A stretch of 64,000 nucleotides of DNA, from contig SVGO01000002.1 of NCBI GenBank assembly GCA_015056305.1, forward strand, positions 1 through 64,000, given 5' to 3'. The translations under genes were made by a program, and so were the position numbers. A model generated the notes under the pieces. It was not told the origin of the DNA, made no database searches, and worked only from the letters and a program-made list of their open reading frames with translations. This document shows, piece by piece, positions 19,057-28,575 of this stretch; within the stretch, counting starts at the first letter, position 1; every line of letters begins with the position of its first letter. The stretch comes from Clostridiales bacterium (GTDB lineage: Bacteria > Bacillota > Clostridia > Christensenellales > Aristaeellaceae).

Positions 19057-20340
19057 TTAATTCTGAATAATCTCTATTTCCCGTCCTGTCAGATACCCGT
19101 GATTTCGAATGTTCCACTTCATGTTATTCATATATCCTTCCGGCTGAACAATTTCAAACATATATCCGTCCATAACGACATCCAAATACTCTGCTCCACC
19201 TAATTCATTTTGTCTAGAAAGAACTAGTTTCACAGTATAGTTTCCAGGTGCCAAACGTTCCAAATCAATCATAAAAGAAAAGTCAACTGTTTCATTCTTA
19301 CGCAAACGAATAACTGATGGCGATTTTGAACAAGTAACCGCTATACCTTGATGAACTAAGAACACACCCAGTATTGCATCATCAACATTCACAGAAGACT
19401 CTACTGACAAATGTGCTTTAATGCAAGAATTCATCACATAAACACCCTGATCATTGTCCACAATCAATTGCATCATTCTGGCAGGGCACTTAGTAAACCA
19501 TTTTTCTCGCTCTTGTGCATTCAAATCAATAACTGGCTTATTACTATTTTTCGTCCCAAGATACACCCCAATCGCCTCTTCCACATCCCCCTCGAAGGCA
19601 ACCTTACCCTTATCGAGCACCACGCACCTATCGCACAGCTGCCGGATGGTATTCATGTTATGGGAGACGTAAAGAACGGTTCGGCCCTCTTTCTTGGCGG
19701 CGTCGCGCATCTTATCCAGGCACTTCTTCTGAAAGGCCATATCGCCCACGGCGAGGACCTCGTCCATGATCATAATCTCACTGTCCAGATGGGCGGCGAC
19801 GGAGAAGGCGAGCTTGACGTACATGCCGGAGGAATAGCGCTTGACCGGTGTGTCGATGAAATCGCGCACCTCGGAGAATTCAATGATCTGCTCCATCTTC
19901 GCGTCGATCTCGGCCTTTGTCATGCCCAGGATCGCGCCGTTGAGATAGACGTTCTCACGGCCGGTCATTTCGCCGTTGAAGCCAGTGCCGACCTCGAGCA
20001 TGGAGGCGATGCGGCCGTAGATGTCGATCTCGCCGTCGGTCGGCGCGGTCACGCGGGAAAGCAGCTTGAGCATCGTGCTTTTGCCCGCACCGTTTCCGCC
20101 GATAATGCCCAGCGCCTCGCCCTTGTAGACGGTCAGATCGACACCATTGAGCGCCATGAACGTCTGACCGACGAGACGCTGATCCGTGCCAATCTTGGTG
20201 TTGGGATCCTCCTTGCCGCGGATGCGCGCCCACCAGCTCTGCAGATCGCCCTGCAGCGTGCCGCCGCCGATCTGACCGAGCTTGTACATCTTCTTGACGC
20301 CGGAGAGCCGAATGGCTACCTCGCGATTCTCGTTATTCAT
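19057..20340 (-). CDS. Polysaccharide ABC exporter ATPase with C-terminal substrate-recognition domain (Wzt/TagH-like)
   Basis: GIIGGNGAGKSTMLKLLSRVTAPTDGEI, YSSGMYVKLAFSVAAHLDSEIMIMDEVLAVGD; extra ~160-aa C-terminal domain. Confidence 0.92.
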   Translation of the reverse strand: MNNENREVAIRLSGVKKMYKLGQIGGGTLQGDLQSWWARIRGKEDPNTKIGTDQRLVGQTFMALNGVDLTVYKGEALGIIGGNGAGKSTMLKLLSRVTAPTDGEIDIYGRIASMLEVGTGFNGEMTGRENVYLNGAILGMTKAEIDAKMEQIIEFSEVRDFIDTPVKRYSSGMYVKLAFSVAAHLDSEIMIMDEVLAVGDMAFQKKCLDKMRDAAKKEGRTVLYVSHNMNTIRQLCDRCVVLDKGKVAFEGDVEEAIGVYLGTKNSNKPVIDLNAQEREKWFTKCPARMMQLIVDNDQGVYVMNSCIKAHLSVESSVNVDDAILGVFLVHQGIAVTCSKSPSVIRLRKNETVDFSFMIDLERLAPGNYTVKLVLSRQNELGGAEYLDVVMDGYMFEIVQPEGYMNNMKWNIRNHGYLTGREIEIIQN

Positions 20341-20353
20341 GCCATTCGCCTCC

Positions 20354-21211
20354 TTACACCGTGTCCATGAACGTCTTTTCGACGTGGTTGAAGAGCATCA
20401 CGCCAAAGAGCGCAACCAGCAGCGTGATCGCCCACGAAAGCAGCAGATACGCCGGCACGATCGTGCCCTGACCGAGCACCGCATAGCGGAAGATCTCCAC
20501 CGGCGCGGTCACCGGATTGATGAGCAGAATGGTCTTCATCAGGCCGTCGCCCAGCTGAGAAAGCGGATAGACGATCGGGGTCGCATACATCCACAGCTGC
20601 ACGCCAAAGTTGACCAGGATCGCAAGGTCGCGATACTTAGTCGTCATGCTCGAGATGATGATACCAAATCCCAGACCCATGACGCCCAGATGCACAAGCA
20701 CCAGCGGAATCAGCAGCCACGCCCCCCAGTTCGGCGTCACCTCGCCCGCGATCACATAATACGCAAGGAAAACACCCACAAGGATCATCTGCACAACGAA
20801 CTGGATCACCGAGGACAGCACGTTGGAGATCGGCGTGGTCAGGCGCGGGAAATACACCTTGCCAAACACGCCGGCGTTGCTGGTGAATGTCGAGGCATTC
20901 TTCGTCACGCAGGAAGAAAAGAACATCCATATCGCATTCGAACACAGATAGAACAGAATCTGCGGCACGCCGTCCGTGCTCATGCCGGCGATACCGCCGA
21001 AGACGAACGTGTAGATGATACTGGTCATGAACGGATTGAGGAATATCCACGCCGGACCGAGGATCGTCTGCTTATAGGTGAGCACAAAGTTGCGCTTCGT
21101 AAACAGCACGATCAGGTCGCGATAGCGCCAGACCTCTTTCAGGTTCAGGTCAAACCAGTTGTGTTTGGATGAGATATGGGTATGATACATTTCAGCACTC
21201 ATTTTAATCAA
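20354..21211 (-). CDS. Polysaccharide ABC exporter permease (Wzm/TagG-like)
   Basis: KEVWRYRDLIVLFTKRNFVLTYKQTILGPAWIFLNPFMTSIIYTFVFGGIAG. Confidence 0.92.
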   Translation of the reverse strand: MIKMSAEMYHTHISSKHNWFDLNLKEVWRYRDLIVLFTKRNFVLTYKQTILGPAWIFLNPFMTSIIYTFVFGGIAGMSTDGVPQILFYLCSNAIWMFFSSCVTKNASTFTSNAGVFGKVYFPRLTTPISNVLSSVIQFVVQMILVGVFLAYYVIAGEVTPNWGAWLLIPLVLVHLGVMGLGFGIIISSMTTKYRDLAILVNFGVQLWMYATPIVYPLSQLGDGLMKTILLINPVTAPVEIFRYAVLGQGTIVPAYLLLSWAITLLVALFGVMLFNHVEKTFMDTV

Positions 21212-22023
21212 TCCTCAGCGCTTGCTTTTCTGCTGTCGATCTGCGTCATTGCTTCCTCGAATGTCACACGCTCAAAGGCCTCCAGCTTTGTCTTGCGGGA
21301 AGCATTATATATGCGCACATCCGTCTTATCGATAAAGCGACGAACGTCATAATAGGCCTTGGTCGTCGTTCCCAGGTCATGCTTCACTTCCTTGGCGACA
21401 TCGTCGTCGTATCCCTCGATGAAATAATTCTTTACGCTGGGATCGATGATCACCTCGCCATTCTCGGTGATCACTTTATCAAAATTATGGTCGATACCAA
21501 GCAGATAAATATGCTTATAGCCCAAATGCATCGCCAGCTGCATGCAGACAATGGTCACTGTGCCACGCGTATTCACCTGATTTGTACAATCCAATGCAAA
21601 GCCTTCCGGCTGATCATTCTCGCGCAGATCATTGCGGAAGAAATGCTTTGCACCCTTGACCTTGATGCCCAGATAGTACTTATTCTGCAGCGGAATAAAC
21701 TTAACCTTCGCCGGAATCTGATCGACCTCGGAGAGCTTATCGCGGATCAGAACTGCATCCGTATTCACATAATACGTCGGCCGCCAAACCGTCTTGGGGA
21801 AAATCTGATAAATCCGATTCACAGCAAAGGTATCAATTCCCTTATTGTGCAGCGTTTCAAGGTCTTCCACCGTCAGGCTCGGACCGTTGCCGATGATAAA
21901 GCAGCTTTCCCCCAGATGCGTATTGCGGATCTTTGCCATATAGCGCCCGTAGGGCGTATGGCGGAAATGCTTAAGCAGGAACGTCTGCGTTCTTGCCTGG
22001 ATGGACAAAAGCGGATGGATCAT
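21208..22023 (-). CDS. DUF115/GT42-like protein, candidate CMP-sugar-dependent glycosyltransferase
   Basis: SCFIIGNGPSLTVEDLETL...FAVNRIYQIF and MQLAMHLGYKHIYLLGIDHNF motifs. Confidence 0.7.
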   Translation of the reverse strand: MIHPLLSIQARTQTFLLKHFRHTPYGRYMAKIRNTHLGESCFIIGNGPSLTVEDLETLHNKGIDTFAVNRIYQIFPKTVWRPTYYVNTDAVLIRDKLSEVDQIPAKVKFIPLQNKYYLGIKVKGAKHFFRNDLRENDQPEGFALDCTNQVNTRGTVTIVCMQLAMHLGYKHIYLLGIDHNFDKVITENGEVIIDPSVKNYFIEGYDDDVAKEVKHDLGTTTKAYYDVRRFIDKTDVRIYNASRKTKLEAFERVTFEEAMTQIDSRKASAED

Positions 22024-22024
22024 A

Positions 22025-22963
22025 TTATTTCTTTCCCTTCAGAATATGCAGTGTTTTGTGGAGCACTGCCGCCCCCCAGATCATGACCAGAGGCGCGCCA
22101 ATGTACTCGGCGCACTGTTTCTTGGTCAGCCGATACTTCTCCTCGCAGAAGGTATGGTCACAGTAGAACGTGTACCACATCTTCATCTTTTCGATCAGCG
22201 AATAGTTCAGGAATTCCGCCTTTTCACGAATCGACAAGCCATGCCCTGCCGGATTCTTGATGAAGCGCATATTTCCCTGCATGGTCAGGCCGTCCTGCAG
22301 GTATTTGCAGACCCAGATGATGTTCTCGAAAATACGAATCTTGTAGCCGTCCCTGGCCATTCGATTCCACACGATGCAGGGCGTCAGGAAATTCTCCCCT
22401 TCAAACTCGGGATACTTGTACTTGCGATGAATCTCCGTATACCAAACGCCAGCTCGTTCTCCGTCGACCACTTTATCCGTATACTCCGGATAGCGCACAT
22501 ACGCATACTCATCGATATAGTCAGAGCCATACATGCTCATCAGTGAGGTGTTGGGGGTTTCTGTTGGGCTTGAACCACGGTTTCCAGCAATGCCGCAGTA
22601 GCCCGGTTTTCCGGCGATGGTCGCTTCCCACCTGACCACGGTTTCCAGCGAATCATCGGTCAGATAATCGTCAGAGTCCATGATGAAAAACAGCTCGCCC
22701 TCCGCCAGATCCAGCGCATAGTTGATTGCCCGGCACTTGCCGCCATTCTTCACCTTATAATAACGGATCGGAAAATCATTTCCGTCCTGCATCCAGCCGC
22801 GAACAAGCTCCTCCGTATGATCCGTAGAACCATCGTCCACAACCAGCCATTCAAAATTCCGATACGTCTGTCGCTGAATGGAGCGATAGAGCGCATCCAG
22901 AATGTACGCGCGGTTGTAGGTCGGCGTGAAAAGGGTGATCTTATATTTGAACGACATGATCAA
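22025..22963 (-). CDS. Family 2 glycosyltransferase
   Basis: TLFTPTYNRAYILDALYRSIQRQTYRNFEWLVVDDGSTDHTEE...MDSDDYL. Confidence 0.88.
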   Translation of the reverse strand: MIMSFKYKITLFTPTYNRAYILDALYRSIQRQTYRNFEWLVVDDGSTDHTEELVRGWMQDGNDFPIRYYKVKNGGKCRAINYALDLAEGELFFIMDSDDYLTDDSLETVVRWEATIAGKPGYCGIAGNRGSSPTETPNTSLMSMYGSDYIDEYAYVRYPEYTDKVVDGERAGVWYTEIHRKYKYPEFEGENFLTPCIVWNRMARDGYKIRIFENIIWVCKYLQDGLTMQGNMRFIKNPAGHGLSIREKAEFLNYSLIEKMKMWYTFYCDHTFCEEKYRLTKKQCAEYIGAPLVMIWGAAVLHKTLHILKGKK

Positions 22964-23782
22964 TTACTCCAATATACCAAATTCTCTTTTAATTCTTGCT
23001 GTAAGCAATTTCTTATCAAATGGGTTAATTCTCCTCAGGAACGCCACCGGCTGTATCCTTTTCTTATCCACACGTTTATTCTTTGGATCTTTCTCGGATA
23101 TGTTTTCACCCGTCCCCAGAACATATATTGTACTGCGGAAGGGCAAACGATCTAATCGACGCCCTAAAGCAGCAAACTTCCCCTCAACTTCAATATCAAA
23201 CCATTTAATCGGATATTTCGCTCCCAGTTCAGCGGAGGTTTTTTCATCAAAACACAAAGAAATGTCCGGAAGCCCCTCTGGAAGTTCATCAAGATACATT
23301 TTCATTATATTCATTGATCCACCGTAATAAGGCGTAATCACCATTATTTTTCTATTCTTTATCCACTTATATCCACTTTTCGATTTAAATCCATTTGCCT
23401 CCGGATGCGCCTTAACATACGCTGCAATATGACAATTCACATAATCATCTGCATCAACCGGAAAAACAAACACCCCCCCTTGCACGCTTAATTCCCCAAA
23501 ACGATCTCTGATCGCTTTGGCACAATTCAAGAGCTTCCAAGAGCGGTCTCGACACTTTTCCTGCCATGTTTTAGGTACAGGTGTATTTACTTCGATGAAA
23601 TGCAGACGGTTCCTATCATATTTCTCCCATAATTCAGGAATCTCATTGCAACCGACAAAAACATGAAACTCGTCGCAAGTCTGATTAAAAATCGAATGTA
23701 ACGTATTATTAAAATCCCTTACTACGTCATCCCAATGATTTGTACTAGCTTTTCCTCTTAATGCGATTGTAAAACAAATCAT
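22964..23782 (-). CDS. GT-A type glycosyltransferase (rhamnosyltransferase-like)
   Basis: MICFTIALRGKASTNHWDDVVRDFNNTLHSIFNQTCDEFHVFVGCNE...FPVDADDYV. Confidence 0.65.
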   Translation of the reverse strand: MICFTIALRGKASTNHWDDVVRDFNNTLHSIFNQTCDEFHVFVGCNEIPELWEKYDRNRLHFIEVNTPVPKTWQEKCRDRSWKLLNCAKAIRDRFGELSVQGGVFVFPVDADDYVNCHIAAYVKAHPEANGFKSKSGYKWIKNRKIMVITPYYGGSMNIMKMYLDELPEGLPDISLCFDEKTSAELGAKYPIKWFDIEVEGKFAALGRRLDRLPFRSTIYVLGTGENISEKDPKNKRVDKKRIQPVAFLRRINPFDKKLLTARIKREFGILE

Positions 23783-23840
23783 AATTACTCCCATTCCTTC
23801 ACAGACTGTCATCTGTATTTTCGCATGATCCTCTTCAGTG

Positions 23841-24821
23841 TCAAAGACCGATTCTCAATACATTGCGCACTCTGCATACCAACGGCAAAGAAATCCGCGC
23901 CAAGATATACCAAATTCTCCACGATGCCTTCATTTTCTTAATCTCATCTGCCATAATGGGATACTCACGCATTATTCTTTCCAGAATTTCAATAGCTTGT
24001 TTTTCCTGAGATTTATTCATACTGCGCATTGCCATCTGCCCATGCCACATACAGGTGAAAAGCAGATTGATCCGGCCTTTTTCCGCCAGTTCCGGCATGT
24101 TCTCTTCCAGATATGCCTGCCTGCGCGCTTTCGCTTCCACAGCATCCAGCCGTTTGAGGGAATATGCCTCACCCATGATACTGTCCGTTCGCTGGAAATA
24201 ATCGTAGCCGATATAATCAATCACCGCATAGCGACTAACGCGGCCCAAGACTTGATAGCTCCAGAATTCGTCTTCGTGGTATTTTTCCTTTTCGAACAGA
24301 ATACCGTCAATCAGCGTCCGCTTATAGAGTTTATTCCAAACGACCTGCTGAATCAGTCGATTATCGATCAGCTCAGACATGGCTGTTTGGCGATCCAGAA
24401 CCCTCGCCGTATGCTGCTCTGGCACGCTTTCATAGGCCAACCCCTGTGTGCACCTGCGATAAGCGCAGCCCGCCGCGTCACAATCGTTGTGCTCAATTGC
24501 GCCCAGCAGATTCTGCACAAACATCGGCTCAATCCAGTCGTCGCTGTCGATAAAACCGATGTATTCGCCTGTACAAGCAGAAAGCCCGGCATTTCTTGCA
24601 TCGGAAAGCCCGCCATTCTCTTTATGGATCACGCAAATGCGGCTGTCCCGCTTTGCCCATTCCTCGCACATCTGCGGACACGCATCCGGCGAGCCATCGT
24701 CCACCAGAAGGATTTCCAGATTCGTATACGTCTGATCCACGATGGACTGCACACAGCGATCCAGATACGCCTGAACGCCATATACCGGAACGATCAGGCT
24801 CACCATCGGTTTTTCGCTCAT
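23841..24821 (-). CDS. Family 2 glycosyltransferase
   Basis: VSLIVPVYGVQAYLDRCVQSIVDQTYTNLEILLVDDGSPD...IDSDDWIE. Confidence 0.88.
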   Translation of the reverse strand: MSEKPMVSLIVPVYGVQAYLDRCVQSIVDQTYTNLEILLVDDGSPDACPQMCEEWAKRDSRICVIHKENGGLSDARNAGLSACTGEYIGFIDSDDWIEPMFVQNLLGAIEHNDCDAAGCAYRRCTQGLAYESVPEQHTARVLDRQTAMSELIDNRLIQQVVWNKLYKRTLIDGILFEKEKYHEDEFWSYQVLGRVSRYAVIDYIGYDYFQRTDSIMGEAYSLKRLDAVEAKARRQAYLEENMPELAEKGRINLLFTCMWHGQMAMRSMNKSQEKQAIEILERIMREYPIMADEIKKMKASWRIWYILARISLPLVCRVRNVLRIGL

Positions 24822-24834
24822 GCGCGTCCCCCTC

Positions 24835-26052
24835 TCAGGCTTCCAGAATCTTCCGAATCGTCTCCGTCGGATTAAAATCCTCAATCGGCTCGTTCTTCAC
24901 GCTGCCGAAGTCTCCGTTCTCAATCCAGCGAAGCGCGCGCGCAATATCCTCCGCCGTGTTCTCACAGAACACATATCGATTGAAGGGCTCAAAGTAGGCG
25001 CGCAGCACTTCTTTCTCTTCTTCCGTGCCATCCAGAATGAACAGAATCACTTTGTTCGTCGCGGAATACTGATAGATCTTGCCCGGAATCTGGCCGCCCT
25101 TGCGGTTGCACAGGAAGATCAGGACATTCGTCTTGTCTTCAATCTCCTTAAGCTTGTCCAGCGGCATCCGAGGATAGATATGAATCTGCTCCGTGCTTTC
25201 AAACAGATTGCTCGGATTGCCGCAGATATTGACCTCGACGCCGGTTTCTTTTGCCGCCTGATAGAACGGCGCCAGGTCTCTGGCCGCGGGAACATAATCA
25301 CCGAAGTATCCGTAAGCATTCTTCTCGAAAATACGCTCGTGCGCTGTTTCGCCCTTATAATAATACGGCAGCGGCTGCCAGTACATCTTGTGCGCAGATT
25401 CGGGATACAGCCTCTGCTGATTCTTCAGCGTCAGCGGACTCACATAGCAAACTCGCTGTGCAAAAGAGAGCAGTCGGCGTTCTTCATCATGAATCGCTTT
25501 TTTCCCGTTAAAGCCATATGCATCGCTGTACCACGGATCCTCCCAGATCTGAATCCACTGCTTAGCCTTGATATGACCGGCTTGCAGCAGATTGTGGGCA
25601 AGAAGATGACTGGCCGGCGGCGTGGAAACTGATAAAACATAGTCATATTCAACATCGGATCGGAAAGCTTGCGCCTTGCGGGCAAAAGTCGAATAAATAC
25701 CATGCGGTCCGTACGCGTTGAGCAAAAACTTTTTCGTCCTACGCGCAAACCTTCTCAGAAAATTTTCCTTATTCTGCTTTTCATTCCGGGGTATTTCCAA
25801 AGCTGATTGCATCCCCTCATCCCGCTTCTTCCAAAGCGACGCTTTTTCATATAACGAGACGCCATAATATGTAAAACTCTTCACTCCCTGCGGAAGAGTC
25901 ATCGTATGATCCAATTGATAATCTCGACCATCCGCGCTCAACACATCCACTTTGCAGCCCAAATCGACAAGGCCTTGAATATACGCGAGATGACACAGAT
26001 TCGCGGATGAATTTACACTCAGACAATCTGCATTAATTACAAGAATTCTCAC
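24835..26052 (-). CDS. Family 4-like glycosyltransferase
   Basis: MRILVINADCLSVNSSANLCHLAYIQGLVDLGCKVDVLS...IPGKIYQYSATNKVILFILDG. Confidence 0.75.
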   Translation of the reverse strand: MRILVINADCLSVNSSANLCHLAYIQGLVDLGCKVDVLSADGRDYQLDHTMTLPQGVKSFTYYGVSLYEKASLWKKRDEGMQSALEIPRNEKQNKENFLRRFARRTKKFLLNAYGPHGIYSTFARKAQAFRSDVEYDYVLSVSTPPASHLLAHNLLQAGHIKAKQWIQIWEDPWYSDAYGFNGKKAIHDEERRLLSFAQRVCYVSPLTLKNQQRLYPESAHKMYWQPLPYYYKGETAHERIFEKNAYGYFGDYVPAARDLAPFYQAAKETGVEVNICGNPSNLFESTEQIHIYPRMPLDKLKEIEDKTNVLIFLCNRKGGQIPGKIYQYSATNKVILFILDGTEEEKEVLRAYFEPFNRYVFCENTAEDIARALRWIENGDFGSVKNEPIEDFNPTETIRKILEA

Positions 26053-26067
26053 GAAGTACTACCATCC

Positions 26068-26610
26068 TTAATCAATATACCCAATCTTTCCCAGCAGTTC
26101 TTCCTTCTGCTGCATTCGCTTTTCCATAGAAGCATTCTGCCTGAGCGTATATGCTTCACCGTAACACGGTGAGGTGCTCATGCGCAGTTTCTCTTTATTC
26201 AGGTAATCCTCCAGTGGGCAAATCACACGGGCCGGACTGCCTGCTGCAACCGAATTCTCCGGGATATCGTGCGTCACCGTGCTGTTCGCGCCGATAATCA
26301 CATTATCGCCAATCGTCACCCCGGGAAGCACAACCGTCTCCGCGCCGATAAAGACATTACTGCCAATCGCTACGCACCCGATCTTTGTATAATTCAAGAA
26401 TTGTTTGGTACTCGCGTCATGGCAAAGAATATGCACACGGGGCGCCATGGTCACATTGTCGCCGATCTCAATCAGCCAGCAATGTGACGGATCCAGAATC
26501 ACTCCATTCAGGCGTTTAAAGCCTTTGCCAACCTTCATCCCCATTTGAATGAGCCTCTCGGTTGTAAACTCGCCACGCAAACGATACACGAATTCTTTCA
26601 GAATATTCAT
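26068..26610 (-). CDS. Left-handed beta-helix acyltransferase
   Basis: GSNVFIGAETVVLPGVTIGDNVIIGANSTVTHDIPENSVAAGSPARVI. Confidence 0.9.
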   Translation of the reverse strand: MNILKEFVYRLRGEFTTERLIQMGMKVGKGFKRLNGVILDPSHCWLIEIGDNVTMAPRVHILCHDASTKQFLNYTKIGCVAIGSNVFIGAETVVLPGVTIGDNVIIGANSTVTHDIPENSVAAGSPARVICPLEDYLNKEKLRMSTSPCYGEAYTLRQNASMEKRMQQKEELLGKIGYID

Positions 26611-27725
26611 GATTCCACCAACTGTTCAAACATCTCTTCTACTGCCCGGACCGTGTTCTCCGTGCTGAACATCTTTCCGCGCTCCGCCGCCCTTTCGCGG
26701 TAATGCGCCAGCAGCGCCGGATCATCCAGCAAACGCTTGATCCCCTGATAGAGCGCTTCCTCGTCGTTTTCGGTTACGATGCCGTATTCGTTGTTCTCGC
26801 CCAGCATTTCCTTCATACCGGAAACCTCAACCGTGCATACCGGCGTGCCGACGATCAGCGCTTCGGTGGCAGCGGTGGAGAAGCCTTCAGACATGCTGGC
26901 GCAAACAAACAGATCACACTGAGCCACATATTTATACGGATTCGTATGATACCCCAACAAAACAACATTCTGCTGCAGTCCATTGTCAGAGACGTACTGT
27001 TTCAGCTTCTGCTCAAGCTCTCCCTGTCCCAGGATATACAGGCACACCGGATACTTCTGCTCAGCCAGTCGCTTTATGATGCGCAGCAGGCGGTCATATC
27101 CTTTGGAGGGCTTCAGTGTTCCCACTGCAATCAGCCGAATGACGCCGGGCTCGTCCATTCCCTGTACCGCAGTTCTGGATTGCTGCAGAATCTTGTCCGA
27201 CTCAACAGTATTGTAGAGCACACTGCAGGGGTTCTGATAATTCAGAATCGAGCAAAAATCATCCCGGACATATTGAGATACACAGACCGTCTGATCAAAA
27301 CGCTCATAGCATTGCCTGGCTTCCTGCTGCCCCCTGAATGAGCTGGCAAGCTTTTTATAGGTATGCTGCTCGACATGAATCCACGACACCAGCTTCGTAT
27401 CCTCATCCTCGCAGCCGCTGATCACGCGCGCCGAAGGTCCTTCCAGATAGGAAACCTCGATATCATAATGCTCCTTCACACACAAACGGTGCAGCTGCGC
27501 AGGCGTAAGCAGCTTCATCAGATGGCTGTTGCCCCGGATTTCCTTGGCCCACACAGCGCGATAATGGATATGCGGTGCAAGAAACTGTTCGTTGACACCG
27601 CCGCCAAAAAGTGCAGTTACGGAGATGTCAAATCGGGTCGGATCCATGTTGTTCACCAGGTTGATGAGCACCTTCTCTGCACCACCGTGGCCAAGGTCAT
27701 GGATCAGAAACAATACTTTCTTCAT
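26607..27725 (-). CDS. Family 4 glycosyltransferase
   Basis: FLIHDLGHGGAEKVLINLVNNMD...VGTLKPSKGYDRLL...CASMSEGFSTAATEALIVGTPV. Confidence 0.92.
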   Translation of the reverse strand: MKKVLFLIHDLGHGGAEKVLINLVNNMDPTRFDISVTALFGGGVNEQFLAPHIHYRAVWAKEIRGNSHLMKLLTPAQLHRLCVKEHYDIEVSYLEGPSARVISGCEDEDTKLVSWIHVEQHTYKKLASSFRGQQEARQCYERFDQTVCVSQYVRDDFCSILNYQNPCSVLYNTVESDKILQQSRTAVQGMDEPGVIRLIAVGTLKPSKGYDRLLRIIKRLAEQKYPVCLYILGQGELEQKLKQYVSDNGLQQNVVLLGYHTNPYKYVAQCDLFVCASMSEGFSTAATEALIVGTPVCTVEVSGMKEMLGENNEYGIVTENDEEALYQGIKRLLDDPALLAHYRERAAERGKMFSTENTVRAVEEMFEQLVES

Positions 27726-27727
27726 GA

Positions 27728-28564
27728 TTATTCATTCTTCTCACAATTGCTGCGAGTTCTCTGCGACATTTTCCATACATGCAGCTTTTTGTAAATACAC
27801 ATGGGCAGAAAGTATGTCAACACCTGAAAATACGCTTTCTTAAAACACCGAAATCCCTTCAGGCCCATGCGCTTATATGCGGCAGACAGCGTTTTCGCTG
27901 TGTTGATTCGGTTTTTCAGATCTCTGCGATGTACGGCATTCTCATCTTCCAAAATCGCATAGAGTTTGTCCGGCAGATTATGCCCGACGAATCCTTCCAC
28001 AAAGAATCTCGACCACAAATCCAAATCTTCGCAGCGCTCAACCGTTGGATCCAACGAATATCCACCAAGCGCATCATAGACGCGCTTATATGTCATGATT
28101 GTCGCATGCGAAAAACAGTTGCTCGCCAGCATGTCTTCCGGTTTAGGCTCCTTGGGCTGTACAATCGTTGTCAGCGTATTCTCTCCGTCCGATACAACGA
28201 TTCCCGTACCCACCAGATCTACGTCCGGATGTGCTCTCAGATATTCTATTTGCTTTTCAAACCGTTCCGGCATCGACCAATCATCGCCGTCCATACGCGC
28301 AACAATATCCGTCTTCACATACTTCAAGCAATGATTGAGCGAATACGGCAGTTTCCTGTTTCCATCATTCTGGAGAATAACAAATCTCCCAGGATACTGC
28401 TGTTCGTAGGCCTTCAGAATCTCAAGCGTTCCATCCGACGAACCATCGTCACAGATAATCATCACCCAATCGGCATACGTTTGAGCCAATACCGATTGAA
28501 TCGCTTTGTCAACCGTCTTCTCACAGTTGTATGTGGCCATGATGACCGAAATCGTACTGTTCAC
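27728..28564 (-). CDS. Family 2 glycosyltransferase
   Basis: ISVIMATYNCEKTVDKAIQSVLAQTYADWVMIICDDGSSDGT...RMDGDDWS. Confidence 0.9.
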   Translation of the reverse strand: MNSTISVIMATYNCEKTVDKAIQSVLAQTYADWVMIICDDGSSDGTLEILKAYEQQYPGRFVILQNDGNRKLPYSLNHCLKYVKTDIVARMDGDDWSMPERFEKQIEYLRAHPDVDLVGTGIVVSDGENTLTTIVQPKEPKPEDMLASNCFSHATIMTYKRVYDALGGYSLDPTVERCEDLDLWSRFFVEGFVGHNLPDKLYAILEDENAVHRRDLKNRINTAKTLSAAYKRMGLKGFRCFKKAYFQVLTYFLPMCIYKKLHVWKMSQRTRSNCEKNE

Positions 28565-28575
28565 ACTCTCTCACC

